DNA of 64,000 nucleotides from JAFGXW01 sp964634385 (GTDB lineage: Bacteria > Bacillota_I > Bacilli_A > Izemoplasmatales > Izemoplasmataceae). Position numbers and translations under genes: made by a program. This document shows, in pieces, positions 26,480 through 35,728 of this stretch (the first letter of the stretch is position 1; the number at the start of each line of letters is the position of its first letter). Below the pieces are notes generated by a model, which did not search any database, was not told where the DNA came from, and saw nothing but the letters and a program-made list of their open reading frames with translations. The DNA lies in NCBI GenBank assembly GCA_964634385.1, contig CAZWIZ010000008.1, forward strand, positions 1 to 64,000, written 5' to 3'.

Positions 26480-28303
26480 CTATTCTTCATATTGAAGTTG
26501 TTTGTATGCTTTTTTTCGATCTTTTTCATCCAATATTTTTTTTCGAATTCTAATCGCATCGGGGGTAATCTCTACTAATTCATCATCAGCAATAAATTCT
26601 AGTGCTTCTTCTAAAGTAAATCTACGAGGATCAAGCAATTTCACTGCTTCATCTGTTCCACTAGCTCGAACATTTGTCAGTTGTTTATTTTTACATGGAT
26701 TAACTACTAAATCGTTTTTTCTGGAATTTAACCCTACTATCATTCCAGCGTACACTTCTACCGCAGGCTCCACAAACATTTTTCCTCTTTCACTTAAATG
26801 AAATAATGAATATGCCATTGTTTTACCTTTTTCTTTTGCAATAAACACTCCGTTACGATGATTAATTATATCTCCTGAAAACGGGTAATAATCATCAAAC
26901 GATTTATCTAATGTTCCCTTTCCTTTTGTTGAGTTAATAAATTCACTTCTGTATCCTATCAATCCTCTTGAAGGTACTAAATATTCGATTATAGTATAAC
27001 CATTTTCACTATTCATATATTGCATTTTACCTTGTCGTAGATTAATTTGCGAAATTATTGTTCCAGCAAATTGATCAGGTAAAGAAATATTGACCTTTTC
27101 AAATGGTTCATATTTAACTCCGTTTATTTGTCGATATAAAACTTCCGGCTTCGAAACACTTAGTTCAAATCCTTCTCTCCTCATTTTCTCGAGTAAAATT
27201 GATAAATGAAGTTCTCCTCGCCCGTTTACTTTATATCCATCTATCCCATCTAACTCTGTAATTTCAAGTCCAATATTTGTCTCTAATTCTTTTTTTAATC
27301 TAGCTCTTATTTGTCTTGTAGTAACTAATTTACCGCTTCGTCCAACAAATGGTGACGAGTTAACTAGAAAATTCATAGATAAAGTCGGTTTTTCTATATC
27401 AATCATTTTCATAGGATCAATGTGATCAACTGCACATACTGTTTCACCAATTGATATCGTAGGCATACCTGTAAATGTAACTATATCCCCTGAATAAGCT
27501 TCTTGTTTTTCAACCCTTGAAAGACCTTCATTAACAAACAATTGTGATATTTTAGTATTTATAACTGTTCCGTTTCTTTTGCTTACTGACACTAACATAC
27601 CTTTTTTTATAGTTCCTCTTGTAACTCTCCCCGTTCCTAATCTTCCTAAATAATCATCATATCCAAGTGTTGATACCTGAAGTTGAAGCGGTTCGTTTCT
27701 AGTGTCAGGGTATGGTTTAACATGTTTAAGTAGTAGTTTAAACAACGGTTCTAAATCAACTCTCTCATCATCCATTTCATTAAGAGCGATACCCTGTTTT
27801 GCAATTCCATAAAGAATTGGAAAATCAAGTTGTTCATCAGTTGCTCCTAATTCACCAAATAAATCAAAACTCATATTAACTACTTCTTCTGCTCGCTCAT
27901 CTTTCTTATCAATTTTATTTATAAAAAGGATAGGATTTAATCCTTGTTCTAATGATTTCTGTAAAACCACTCTAGTTTGAGGCATCGGACCTTCACTTGA
28001 ATCAACTAATAATATAACTGTATCAACTGTTTTAATAATACGCTCTACTTCACTAGAAAAATCAGCATGTCCTGGAGTATCTACTATGTTAATTTTAGTT
28101 CCATTATGTTCAATAGCACAATTTTTAGAATATATTGTTATTCCTCTTTCGCGCTCTAAATCATTACTATCCATAACTTGTTCAATGATTACTTCATTTT
28201 CATGAAATACACCGCTTTGATTTAATAATGCATCAACTAACGTAGATTTTCCTGCATCTACGTGTGCTATTACAGCAACATTTATAATATTTTGTTTCTT
28301 CAT
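26480..28303 (-). CDS. typA: GTPase TypA/BipA
   Basis: This 607-residue ribosome-associated translational GTPase is involved in ribosome assembly and stress adaptation. The G domain carries AHVDAGKST (13-21), the switch I segment RERGITIYSKN, DTPGHADF and NKIDK. The C-terminal half has the TypA-specific SRGLIGYRSEF and the tail FTLEEALEFIADDELVEITP, which separates it from EF-G and LepA. Length is normal. GGAGGAG precedes the ATG, and a TGGTATAGT extended -10 lies about 115 bases upstream. The gene is divergent from the nucleotidase lipoprotein gene. Confidence 0.96.
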   Translation of the reverse strand: MKKQNIINVAVIAHVDAGKSTLVDALLNQSGVFHENEVIIEQVMDSNDLERERGITIYSKNCAIEHNGTKINIVDTPGHADFSSEVERIIKTVDTVILLVDSSEGPMPQTRVVLQKSLEQGLNPILFINKIDKKDERAEEVVNMSFDLFGELGATDEQLDFPILYGIAKQGIALNEMDDERVDLEPLFKLLLKHVKPYPDTRNEPLQLQVSTLGYDDYLGRLGTGRVTRGTIKKGMLVSVSKRNGTVINTKISQLFVNEGLSRVEKQEAYSGDIVTFTGMPTISIGETVCAVDHIDPMKMIDIEKPTLSMNFLVNSSPFVGRSGKLVTTRQIRARLKKELETNIGLEITELDGIDGYKVNGRGELHLSILLEKMRREGFELSVSKPEVLYRQINGVKYEPFEKVNISLPDQFAGTIISQINLRQGKMQYMNSENGYTIIEYLVPSRGLIGYRSEFINSTKGKGTLDKSFDDYYPFSGDIINHRNGVFIAKEKGKTMAYSLFHLSERGKMFVEPAVEVYAGMIVGLNSRKNDLVVNPCKNKQLTNVRASGTDEAVKLLDPRRFTLEEALEFIADDELVEITPDAIRIRKKILDEKDRKKAYKQLQYEE

Positions 28304-28419
28304 TTTGACTCCTCCACTGCTTTAACTATCTGTTTTTTGATAATTTTATACTCTTTATTGTTAGCAAGAACTATTAGTAATAATTTATTATATATCTAAG
28401 ATAAAAAAGCATCCTACTT

Positions 28420-28428
28420 ACTATACCA
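28420..28428 (-). promoter_or_regulatory. Extended -10 promoter of typA
   Basis: The minus-strand TGGTATAGT lies about 117 bases upstream of the typA start. The -35 region is weak. Confidence 0.5.
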
Positions 28429-28494
28429 CAGTTTTAGAAGAATACTAAGTATATTTGCATATACTTGTATATTTAGAAGTATTCATAATTCTTA

Positions 28495-28503
28495 TGTTAT
28501 AAT
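28495..28503 (+). promoter_or_regulatory. Extended -10 promoter of nucleotidase lipoprotein
   Basis: TGTTATAAT, identical to the glnA element, lies about 110 bases before the ATG. A second candidate, TGGTATTAT, is at 28565-28573, closer to the gene. Confidence 0.5.
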
Positions 28504-28610
28504 AAATTATTTTCTCATTTTAAAATAAATTATTAAAATATACATTTTCTTTTCAAGAAAAAAATGGTATTATATATTGTTAAATTCAATTATCTAAAAG
28601 AGGTGTAAAG

Positions 28611-30191
28611 ATGAAAAAAATATTTTCTATATTACTGTTAATAATTATGAGTTTCACTATTACTTCATGTAGTTCTCCAACTAAGAATGAAGATGTTGAT
28701 TGTGAATTATATCCAACACATGTTGATTGTTTAGTAGATACCGAACCAAAATTAAATTGTGAAACAGATCCTGACAATGAATTATGTGACATTAACAATC
28801 ATGAGGATTTTTTAGATATATATTATCTTAATGATTTACATGGTGCAATTTTACCTGATAGCGATCAATTAGGACTGTCTTATATTGCTAATTTTTTAAT
28901 AACAAAAAAAGAAGCTAATCCAAATAATGTTGTTATTCTAGCAGGTGGAGATATGTTACAAGGAACTGCGTTATCAAATTATTATGATGGATATTCAACA
29001 ATAAGTATGATGAATAATATGTATTTCGATTCATTCACACTGGGTAATCACGAATTTGATTGGGGCCTTAATACTGTTACTGCTTACTTTGATGGGGATG
29101 ACACAAATGGTGAAGCAAATTTTCCATTACTTGGAGCTAATGTGTTTTATGAAGGTACATCTGATATTCCTAACGGGATTGAACCATATACAATAATTGA
29201 ACGTGCTGGTTTAAAAATAGGGATAATTGGTACAATGGGATACGGTCTTGAAAGTTCCATTGCAACTAGTAAAATTACTGGCTATGAATTTGTAGAGCCA
29301 GTTAATATTATTAAATCGTATTCTTATTATTTGCGAACAACGGAAAAAGTTGACTTAGTATTTGTTGTAAGTCATGATTCTGGAAATATTAACGAAGATG
29401 TAGCAGAATTGTCTGGTGATTACCGTGTTGATGCAATTTTTAATGCTCATTCACATAGAAATTATGCTCAAACAAATCTCGGGATACCAGTAATTCAATC
29501 TGGTGCAAATGGTGAATTTGTCGGTCATATACGATTCTTATTTAATGAAGATGGAGAATTATCAGCTTATTCAGCTGAAAATTTGGATTTTTACGATTCC
29601 GATTTATTTCAGACTCAAAACACGACTGTTCAAACATTAATAGATACTTATCAATTAGAAACTGATGAATTGTTTAATGATCCTCTCATTACTGCTGGTG
29701 AAGATTTATCTCAAAGTGATCTTACATATTGGATAGCTAGACTTATGAGAATAACAACAGGAAGTGATATTGCTTTTCACAATATTGGTGGTACACGGAC
29801 TGATATTGAAAATGGAGATGTAATAAATTTAGGAGTGTTATACCAAATTTGGCCATTCGATAATGTTGTTAAAACTACTTATTTAACAGGAAGACAAATC
29901 AACTTATTTAAATCATCCGGTGATGGAAGATATTATGATACCGATGTTACTGTTTTTCTAGACGATGTTTATTACAAAGTAGCTACAAATGATTATGTTT
30001 TTGACAAAGAATATTATCCATTTATAGATGGAGAATATTCTGAAAATACCGGTTTACTATTGAGAGATATCGCTGTAAATGAACTTTTATTACAAAATAT
30101 TTTATATTCTTCATTTTTGGAAAGTAATTCAATTTTATCTGTATCAGTATACCCTGATGAAGAAAATCCATATACTAGTCCAAATAATTAA
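28611..30191 (+). CDS. Surface 5'-nucleotidase-family lipoprotein
   Basis: This 526-residue secreted metallophosphatase is lipid-anchored by the lipobox TITSC (Cys20) after a hydrophobic signal peptide. A short linker with four further Cys-containing turns (about 30-60) separates it from the calcineurin-like domain, which shows YLNDLHGA, GGDMLQGTA, LGNHEFDWG and NAHSHRN. The UshA-type C-terminal domain follows, with the substrate-binding segment FHNIGGTRTDIENGD and LYQIWPFDN. It would dephosphorylate external nucleotides to nucleosides, which could supply purines to the locus on the other side of glnA. Transcription starts at one of two extended -10 elements; an AGAGGTG ribosome site lies seven bases from the ATG. 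Confidence 0.85.
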   Translation: MKKIFSILLLIIMSFTITSCSSPTKNEDVDCELYPTHVDCLVDTEPKLNCETDPDNELCDINNHEDFLDIYYLNDLHGAILPDSDQLGLSYIANFLITKKEANPNNVVILAGGDMLQGTALSNYYDGYSTISMMNNMYFDSFTLGNHEFDWGLNTVTAYFDGDDTNGEANFPLLGANVFYEGTSDIPNGIEPYTIIERAGLKIGIIGTMGYGLESSIATSKITGYEFVEPVNIIKSYSYYLRTTEKVDLVFVVSHDSGNINEDVAELSGDYRVDAIFNAHSHRNYAQTNLGIPVIQSGANGEFVGHIRFLFNEDGELSAYSAENLDFYDSDLFQTQNTTVQTLIDTYQLETDELFNDPLITAGEDLSQSDLTYWIARLMRITTGSDIAFHNIGGTRTDIENGDVINLGVLYQIWPFDNVVKTTYLTGRQINLFKSSGDGRYYDTDVTVFLDDVYYKVATNDYVFDKEYYPFIDGEYSENTGLLLRDIAVNELLLQNILYSSFLESNSILSVSVYPDEENPYTSPNN

Positions 30192-30592
30192 TAATGAAAT
30201 CACACTTATTGATATATTTAAAAGAAGCATTACTTTAAAAGTTTAAAACATAATACATTTTCATTCATAGAGAATATTATTCTGATAGATTTACTTGAAT
30301 TACATACCTTACTCAACAGATATATTCTCTTTTTGTTTTGAAATTTGAAAGTTATTTCAAATTTTCAATAATTAAATTATAGAGAGATGAATATTAATTA
30401 TCATTATTTCAAAATCATCTTATAACAAAGTATTTATAATTAATATATATAATAAATTCCTAATGTATACTTTCATTTTACGTGTTATAATAGTTATGTA
30501 AAAACACCTAAATTATTATGATTTCATACGTTTTTCAATTTTACAATTTAAATTATAGTGTTATTAATTTTCAAATAGAAAGGACTCCTCTT
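30192..30592 (+). other. Gene-free interval after nucleotidase gene
   Basis: This 401-base AT-rich stretch holds a possible long-loop terminator (AGAGAATAT at 30269-30277 pairing with ATATTCTCT at 30322-30330, followed by TTTTT) and the promoter of the next gene near 30483. No coding sequence is visible. The reading frame of the next gene is open back to 30518, but that part lacks a ribosome site. Confidence 0.55.
30483..30491 (+). promoter_or_regulatory. Extended -10 promoter of membrane protein gene
   Basis: TGTTATAAT lies 102 bases upstream of the preferred ATG, the third exact copy of this element on the plus strand in the region. Confidence 0.5.
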
Positions 30593-31534
30593 ATGATTGA
30601 TAGAAATACCAAATTTATTAATAGATTTATAATAGTCTTATCAGTAATTATATTTATAGAGGTTTTAAATTTTATAGTAAATCTTTACGTAAGTATTAAT
30701 GATATAGATGGATATACTGTTGTAGATATAATATCTATTATCAAATTCATTGGGCTTGTAACGTTATTTATTTCCCTGCTTTGGTGGAAAAAAGATAAAA
30801 CAAATAATTTGTTGAAATATCAAGTTGTTGTTCATACAAAATACGTTTTTGTAATTTCTATTTTTTATTACCTAACTCTTTATTTGTATAAATATTCAAT
30901 CATCTTAAATGTATTAGATATTTTGAAAAACAAAATGATTGAAGGCAATCCTGCACTTTTATTAAGTTTTGCAAAATACTCCTATACTACATTAAATTAT
31001 GTACAAGGTGTATATCAAAATTTCAATTCAGAAGCAATCCTTACGATTGAATTACTATTTATATTATGGAACTTACGTAACTTTTTAACTTTAAAAACAG
31101 TGAAAGAAGAAACTGTAAAATACGATTCGTTTCTATACACTAATTACTTAAAATATTTTTCATTAGCTTTAATTTTATTCTCATTTTTATCTATTAATTT
31201 ATTTGAGTATGTATTTGATTTAATAAACGCAATAATGTTTTTAGTGTCTTTCTTTCTGTTTAGCATCCAACTACCACTTTATCATTTCTTACGTCGTTTA
31301 AGTAATTTAGAGAATGATAAAATAACCAAAAATGAGTTTATGTCATTACACAAACTATCGTTATTCCTAAGTTTAATTTCCATGATAGGATTTATTATTT
31401 ATTTTGGAATTCTTATTTATGCTCTTAGTAACGGAATTAATTCTTATCGATTAGTATCAACCTTTATCTCAATAATACTTTCATTTATTATCTTTAAACG
31501 AATACTGTATACTATGAAATTAACAAATAAGTAA
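30593..31534 (+). CDS. Multi-pass membrane protein of unknown function
   Basis: This 313-residue protein has about eight hydrophobic helices separated by short charged loops (for example WWKKDKTNN near 90 and RRLSNLENDKITKNE near 235). No known family is recognised. The frame could be read from 30518, but AGAAAGGA directly before the ATG at 30593 decides the start, and the extra N-terminal residues would lack a ribosome site. It has its own promoter and a 16-bp hairpin terminator, so it is a single-gene unit. Transporter, sensor or structural roles cannot be told apart. Confidence 0.7.
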   Translation: MIDRNTKFINRFIIVLSVIIFIEVLNFIVNLYVSINDIDGYTVVDIISIIKFIGLVTLFISLLWWKKDKTNNLLKYQVVVHTKYVFVISIFYYLTLYLYKYSIILNVLDILKNKMIEGNPALLLSFAKYSYTTLNYVQGVYQNFNSEAILTIELLFILWNLRNFLTLKTVKEETVKYDSFLYTNYLKYFSLALILFSFLSINLFEYVFDLINAIMFLVSFFLFSIQLPLYHFLRRLSNLENDKITKNEFMSLHKLSLFLSLISMIGFIIYFGILIYALSNGINSYRLVSTFISIILSFIIFKRILYTMKLTNK

Positions 31535-31546
31535 AATATTAATGGT

Positions 31547-31586
31547 AAAAAGAACAATAACTTTAAGAGTAGTTATTGTTCTTTTT
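31547..31586 (+). terminator. Terminator after membrane protein gene
   Basis: A 16-bp perfect stem (AAAAAGAACAATAACT and complement, 8-base loop) runs into a T-rich tail just after the stop at 31534. Confidence 0.88.
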
Positions 31587-31634
31587 ATTTTGCGTATATA
31601 CGATTAATATCACAATTATTTTAGTTAAAAGTAA

Positions 31635-31663
31635 AAAAGATTGTGAAAATTTCACAATCTTTT
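31635..31663 (-). terminator. Terminator overlapping stop codon of last opp-operon gene
   Basis: A 14-bp stem AAAAGATTGTGAAA/TTTCACAATCTTTT ends the opp operon. Its first two bases overlap the TAA of the gene ending at 31662, an unusually tight arrangement. Confidence 0.8.
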
Positions 31664-32393
31664 AAATCATTTTCTTAATTTCTTCAATATGATAATTATA
31701 ATACAAACTAGGGCTATACGTGTCTGAATAAAGTAATACAGCTTGATTAGACTCATAATGTAATCCTATGTTAATTGTAGAAATAATACCTGTTTGTGAT
31801 CTTATAAATACTATTTCTTTGATACGTTGTTTTGTTTTATGATCAAGTGCATCTATAACCTTAATTTGTGTAATCAACAACTTTTCGACTTTCTTCTTTT
31901 CTTTTCTTAATAAATCTTGTATCTTTTGAATTTGTTCATCAATGACTTCTAAATAAAATTCTTTTTCTGAAGCATCAATATATACAACAATTTCTAATAT
32001 ATATCCTCTAAGCATTTTTTTAATATGATCTTTTTTAGCTCTATAATACAAAAAATAATTGCTTTGTTTAGAAAACATAATATAGTTATTACTTACTAAA
32101 TAAGTATGTAAAAATTCTTTTGTTTTTATTCTCTTAATAGGCAATGGATCTCCAGCGTTTTTCCTTATCTTAATTAAATATGATGTATTAGTAACCGAAT
32201 CTAACCTTGCTCGGAAAATTGAAGTTACAAATAGCGTAACTAATAATAACATAAATGTTACTGCATAAAGGACATTAGAGTTTGGGAAATGTAGATAACT
32301 ATACCAAATAATAGATACCACTACTGCAAGGTATATAACAAATAAGGTAATTGTTAACAAGAATCTTCTGTTAATCATTTTAATATCTTTCAT
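31662..32393 (-). CDS. Unknown protein with two N-terminal membrane helices (opp operon)
   Basis: This 243-residue protein is not recognised. Two hydrophobic helices at about 9-30 and 42-60 are followed by a cytoplasmic part with a basic/acidic coiled stretch (LEVIDEQIQKIQDLLRKEKKKVEKLL, here described only by its ends at about 148-173) and a mixed alpha/beta tail. It starts in the TAATG overlap with the stop of the preceding small membrane protein gene, so it is coupled to the peptide-transporter operon, of which it is the last gene. A role in peptide handling or transporter regulation is only suggested by position. Confidence 0.68.
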   Translation of the reverse strand: MKDIKMINRRFLLTITLFVIYLAVVVSIIWYSYLHFPNSNVLYAVTFMLLLVTLFVTSIFRARLDSVTNTSYLIKIRKNAGDPLPIKRIKTKEFLHTYLVSNNYIMFSKQSNYFLYYRAKKDHIKKMLRGYILEIVVYIDASEKEFYLEVIDEQIQKIQDLLRKEKKKVEKLLITQIKVIDALDHKTKQRIKEIVFIRSQTGIISTINIGLHYESNQAVLLYSDTYSPSLYYNYHIEEIKKMI

Positions 32394-32755
32394 TAGACCA
32401 CCTTACTAGCTAGAAAAATCGCAACTGCTAAAATGATAATAGCTATAATTAAAATTTCAAGATAAATACTTGTCTTATATTTTACAGATTTTTCAGTTTT
32501 ATACTCAAGAAATGTAGGATATTGACTTCTGAATTCTTTACGATACAAAGCTTGTAATGAATATCTAATACCATGAAAAATTTCATAAGACCCCGATAAT
32601 ACAACAACTGAAGATAAAAACATAATTATACCAAAAACAAACATACAATTTGAAATACTTTCGTAAGTAAAATTAAATCCATACACTGATAAATGTAATC
32701 CTAAAGATGACACTAAAGCTACTAATAAAATTAGTACGATTCGAAATTTACTCAT
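32393..32755 (-). CDS. Small membrane protein of unknown function (opp operon)
   Basis: This 120-residue protein has three hydrophobic segments (about 5-25, 35-55 and 97-118) and a basic, tyrosine-rich middle (YRKEFRSQYPTFLEYKTEK at about 71-89) predicted on the cytoplasmic side. No family is recognised. It shares one base with the gene on either side, so it is translated in step with oppF upstream and the 243-residue protein downstream. This tight arrangement makes it a likely partner of the peptide transporter or of the last protein in the operon. Confidence 0.65.
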   Translation of the reverse strand: MSKFRIVLILLVALVSSLGLHLSVYGFNFTYESISNCMFVFGIIMFLSSVVVLSGSYEIFHGIRYSLQALYRKEFRSQYPTFLEYKTEKSVKYKTSIYLEILIIAIIILAVAIFLASKVV

Positions 32756-34176
32756 TATTTATCTAATTGTGATTTGTATCTATTTAATTCTTCTGTGTTA
32801 CATAAAACTAAATGATTAGGTTCAACTTCTTGTAAAGTTGGTCCTTCTTTAGAGTAATCATGTTCTTTAGATGGATTATATCTTTTTAACTCGCCACGTA
32901 ATTTTTCATAAGCTGGATCTGGTAGTGGAATAGAAGACATTAATGATAATGTATATGGATGAAAAGGATTATTAAATATCTTATCTTTATCTCCAATTTC
33001 TACAATTTTACCAAAATACATAACTGCAACACGATCACTAAAATATTTTACTACCGATAAATCATGAGCAATAAATAGAATCGTGATGCCTTTTTCTTCT
33101 CGTAGATCATTTAATAAGTTTATTACTTGTGCACGTATAGAAACATCTAAAGCCGAAATAGGTTCATCAGCAATAATAAACGATGGCTCAACAACAAGTG
33201 TTCTAGCAATCCCAATTCGTTGACGTTGTCCACCACTAAATTCATGAGGATAACGTCCAGCATGTTCAGGTACTAATCCAACAGTTTTTAATGCATCCTT
33301 AACAGTTTTATCTATTATTGCTTCATTTTTAACTCCATTAATACGTAATCCTTCAGCTATTATTTCTTTTACAGTCATACGTGGATTTAATGACGCAATT
33401 GGATCTTGAAAAATCATTTGCATTTTACGCATAAGCAATCTATTTCTATTAACTAAATTATATTTGTATCTTGAAATATCTTGCTTTTTACGCAATCCAT
33501 TTAGTTTTATTTCTTTTTTTAATGAACTTAATTCTTTTTTAGCAGCAGATAATTCTTCTTTTGGCATATTTTTAGAGATTGAACTACTAAGTTGATTAAT
33601 TTTCTTTTGAATTTCTTTATTCAAATCCAAGTACATATTAGAAATTTCAATATATTCTTTTGAATTTTCATTAAATTTTTGACTTTCCTTTTTAGAAGCA
33701 GGATCAACATAATGTTCGAATTTACGATCCCTTTTTTCTTGTTTTAGAATATTAAGAGCATCTAATTTAGCTTCTTCATATTCTTCATTAGCCTGACTAA
33801 CACTTTCAGAATATTCTTGACTAGTAATATTTTCTGTTTTTAATTCTTCTTGTAAAGATGTAAGTTTAGCTATTTTAATTTCTTTTAATTCTTTTTTTGT
33901 AGCTTTGTAAGTAGCTTTAGCTCTTTTAACATCACTAATAATACGTGTTCCGTGGAAGTATACTTCTCCACCTGTTGATGGAAGCAATTTAATAATAGTA
34001 CGTCCAGTAGTGGTTTTACCACAACCAGATTCACCTACTAATGAAAAAACTTCACCTTTGTAAATAGTAAACGATATATCATCAACAGCTTTAACTATGA
34101 TTTTATTTTTTCCAGAACCATGTTTAAAATATTGTTTTAAATTACTAACTTTTAAAATTTCTTCTCTATTATTCAA
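32755..34176 (-). CDS. oppF: Oligopeptide ABC transporter ATPase OppF with long insertion
   Basis: This ATPase of about 473 residues drives peptide import with OppD. Walker A is GESGCGKTT (about 48-56), the Q-loop is FQDPIASLNPR (about 256), the signature is SGGQRQR (about 314), Walker B is IIADEP, and AHDLSVV is the switch. Normal OppF is about 310 residues; here a charged, coiled-coil-like insertion of about 165 residues sits before the Q-loop, at about 80-247. The frame is open to 34209, but AGGTGATCAAG before a TTG at 34176, within the end of oppD, gives an N-terminus that aligns with OppD. That start is preferred. Confidence 0.9.
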   Translation of the reverse strand: MNNREEILKVSNLKQYFKHGSGKNKIIVKAVDDISFTIYKGEVFSLVGESGCGKTTTGRTIIKLLPSTGGEVYFHGTRIISDVKRAKATYKATKKELKEIKIAKLTSLQEELKTENITSQEYSESVSQANEEYEEAKLDALNILKQEKRDRKFEHYVDPASKKESQKFNENSKEYIEISNMYLDLNKEIQKKINQLSSSISKNMPKEELSAAKKELSSLKKEIKLNGLRKKQDISRYKYNLVNRNRLLMRKMQMIFQDPIASLNPRMTVKEIIAEGLRINGVKNEAIIDKTVKDALKTVGLVPEHAGRYPHEFSGGQRQRIGIARTLVVEPSFIIADEPISALDVSIRAQVINLLNDLREEKGITILFIAHDLSVVKYFSDRVAVMYFGKIVEIGDKDKIFNNPFHPYTLSLMSSIPLPDPAYEKLRGELKRYNPSKEHDYSKEGPTLQEVEPNHLVLCNTEELNRYKSQLDK

Positions 34177-35728
34177 CTTGATCACCTGCATTCGTTTTAA
34201 CTTTGCCATTTTTCAGAGCTTTTTTTACATCTCTATTTGCTTGTTCCTTGTAGCGATTAATACGTTCATTTATAATTTTAGGCATTTCAATTTTAGGTGC
34301 ATCAGGATGAAGCAACCAAGTAGCTGCATAGTGTGTATCACTAATTTTGAAAAATGGTGGCTCTTCAATAAAATCTATTTTTAAGGCATGTTTATTTCTC
34401 GCAGCAAAAGCATCTCCTTTTGGAGGGAATAACATATCCGGTGGAGTTCCAGGAATTGATAGTAATTTATCAGTTGTATCTAAATCTGGAACACTTGACA
34501 ATAATGCCCAAGTATATGGATGTTGTGGACGATAGAAAATATCAGCAGATTCACCATATTCAACAATTTTACCAGCATACATAACTGCGACACGACTAGC
34601 CATATTAGCAACTACCCCAAGGTCATGTGTTATAAAAATAACAGATAAATCACGTTCTTCTTTAATTTGTTTTATCAAATTTAAAATTTGTCCTTGAATT
34701 GTCACATCTAACGCTGTTGTCGGTTCATCACATATTAATAATTCAGGATTAGCAGTAAGTGCTATTGCAATTACAATACGTTGTCTCATACCACCAGAAA
34801 ATTGGAAAGGGAATTGGTTGAAACGTTTTTCTGGTTGATCGATACCGACTTCGTTCATAATTGAAATTGCTTTTTCAAACGCTTCTTTTTTTGTAACTTT
34901 TAATTGTCTTTTAAATGCTTCTTTATTTTGCGATATTTGTTCTAAATCACTTTTGATTTGTTTTTTAATTTGATCTTTTTCAAGCTCCGATTTAGCTTTT
35001 TTCAATTCACTTCTATGTTGTTTTAATTGTGATAATAATTCTCTAAATTTTTCTTTTTGATCAACTTTAATTTGTTTTTTTTCAGCTTTAATTTGTGCTT
35101 TAGCTGCCTTTTTCTTAGCTAAATATTCAGTTTTCAACTCTGGTACATCTTTTTTCAATTCTTTTATTAGTGTATGTTTTTCATGTTTATATTCACTAAT
35201 TTTACTATGTTTTTCTTCTTTTGATAAGCTATCATCTGACATAATTTCATTAACTCTATATTTAATTTTATCATGAGTTAATTTTATTAATGTTAGTTTA
35301 TTTAGATAATCATGATATTCAGTATGATACAAATCATGATATCTCGTTTTGAAATGATCTCCATTAACTAGCATTGCTTCAGTAATTTGTTTACCAATTT
35401 TCATAATAGGATTTAAACTTGATAGTGGATCTTGGAAAATCATTCCAATCTTATTACCACGAATTTTATGGAAGTTTTCTTCAGATAGTTTTGTTAAATC
35501 TTGATTTCGGTATAATATTTCTCCTTTATCAATTACTCCATTACCAGCAAGTATACCCATAATAGCGCGAGTTGTAACAGATTTACCACTTCCAGATTCA
35601 CCAACAATAGCCAATGTTTCACCTTTGTAAAGATCAAATGAAACTCCTCTTACTGCTCGTACTAACCCGTTAGGTGTCTTAAATGAAACAGTTAAATCAT
35701 TAACTTCTAATACTTTTTCTCTATTCAT
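34169..35728 (-). CDS. oppD: Oligopeptide ABC transporter ATPase OppD with long insertion
   Basis: This 519-residue ATPase has Walker A GESGSGKS (43-50), Q-loop FQDPLSSLNP (98-107), signature SGGMRQR (311-317), Walker B LLICDEPT (330-337) and THDLGVV as the switch, followed by the peptide-transporter C-terminal region with PGTPPDM. Usual OppD is about 330 residues. The excess is a Lys/Glu-rich helical insertion at about 123-283, between the Q-loop and the signature, which is the helical subdomain that touches the membrane subunits. OppF has an insertion too, but at another place. The gene shares one base with oppC and eight bases with oppF. Related insertions are reported in mollicute Opp ATPases, which supports the proposed lineage. 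Confidence 0.92.
   Translation of the reverse strand: MNREKVLEVNDLTVSFKTPNGLVRAVRGVSFDLYKGETLAIVGESGSGKSVTTRAIMGILAGNGVIDKGEILYRNQDLTKLSEENFHKIRGNKIGMIFQDPLSSLNPIMKIGKQITEAMLVNGDHFKTRYHDLYHTEYHDYLNKLTLIKLTHDKIKYRVNEIMSDDSLSKEEKHSKISEYKHEKHTLIKELKKDVPELKTEYLAKKKAAKAQIKAEKKQIKVDQKEKFRELLSQLKQHRSELKKAKSELEKDQIKKQIKSDLEQISQNKEAFKRQLKVTKKEAFEKAISIMNEVGIDQPEKRFNQFPFQFSGGMRQRIVIAIALTANPELLICDEPTTALDVTIQGQILNLIKQIKEERDLSVIFITHDLGVVANMASRVAVMYAGKIVEYGESADIFYRPQHPYTWALLSSVPDLDTTDKLLSIPGTPPDMLFPPKGDAFAARNKHALKIDFIEEPPFFKISDTHYAATWLLHPDAPKIEMPKIINERINRYKEQANRDVKKALKNGKVKTNAGDQVE

Larger units (their letters stand above)
28304..28610. other. Divergent intergenic region typA / nucleotidase
   Basis: This 307-base AT-rich stretch contains no gene. 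It holds the typA promoter on one side, two candidate extended -10 boxes for the lipoprotein on the other, and between them an 8-bp inverted repeat AAGTATAT/ATATACTT (28447-28466, four-base spacer), a possible operator. Confidence 0.6.
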
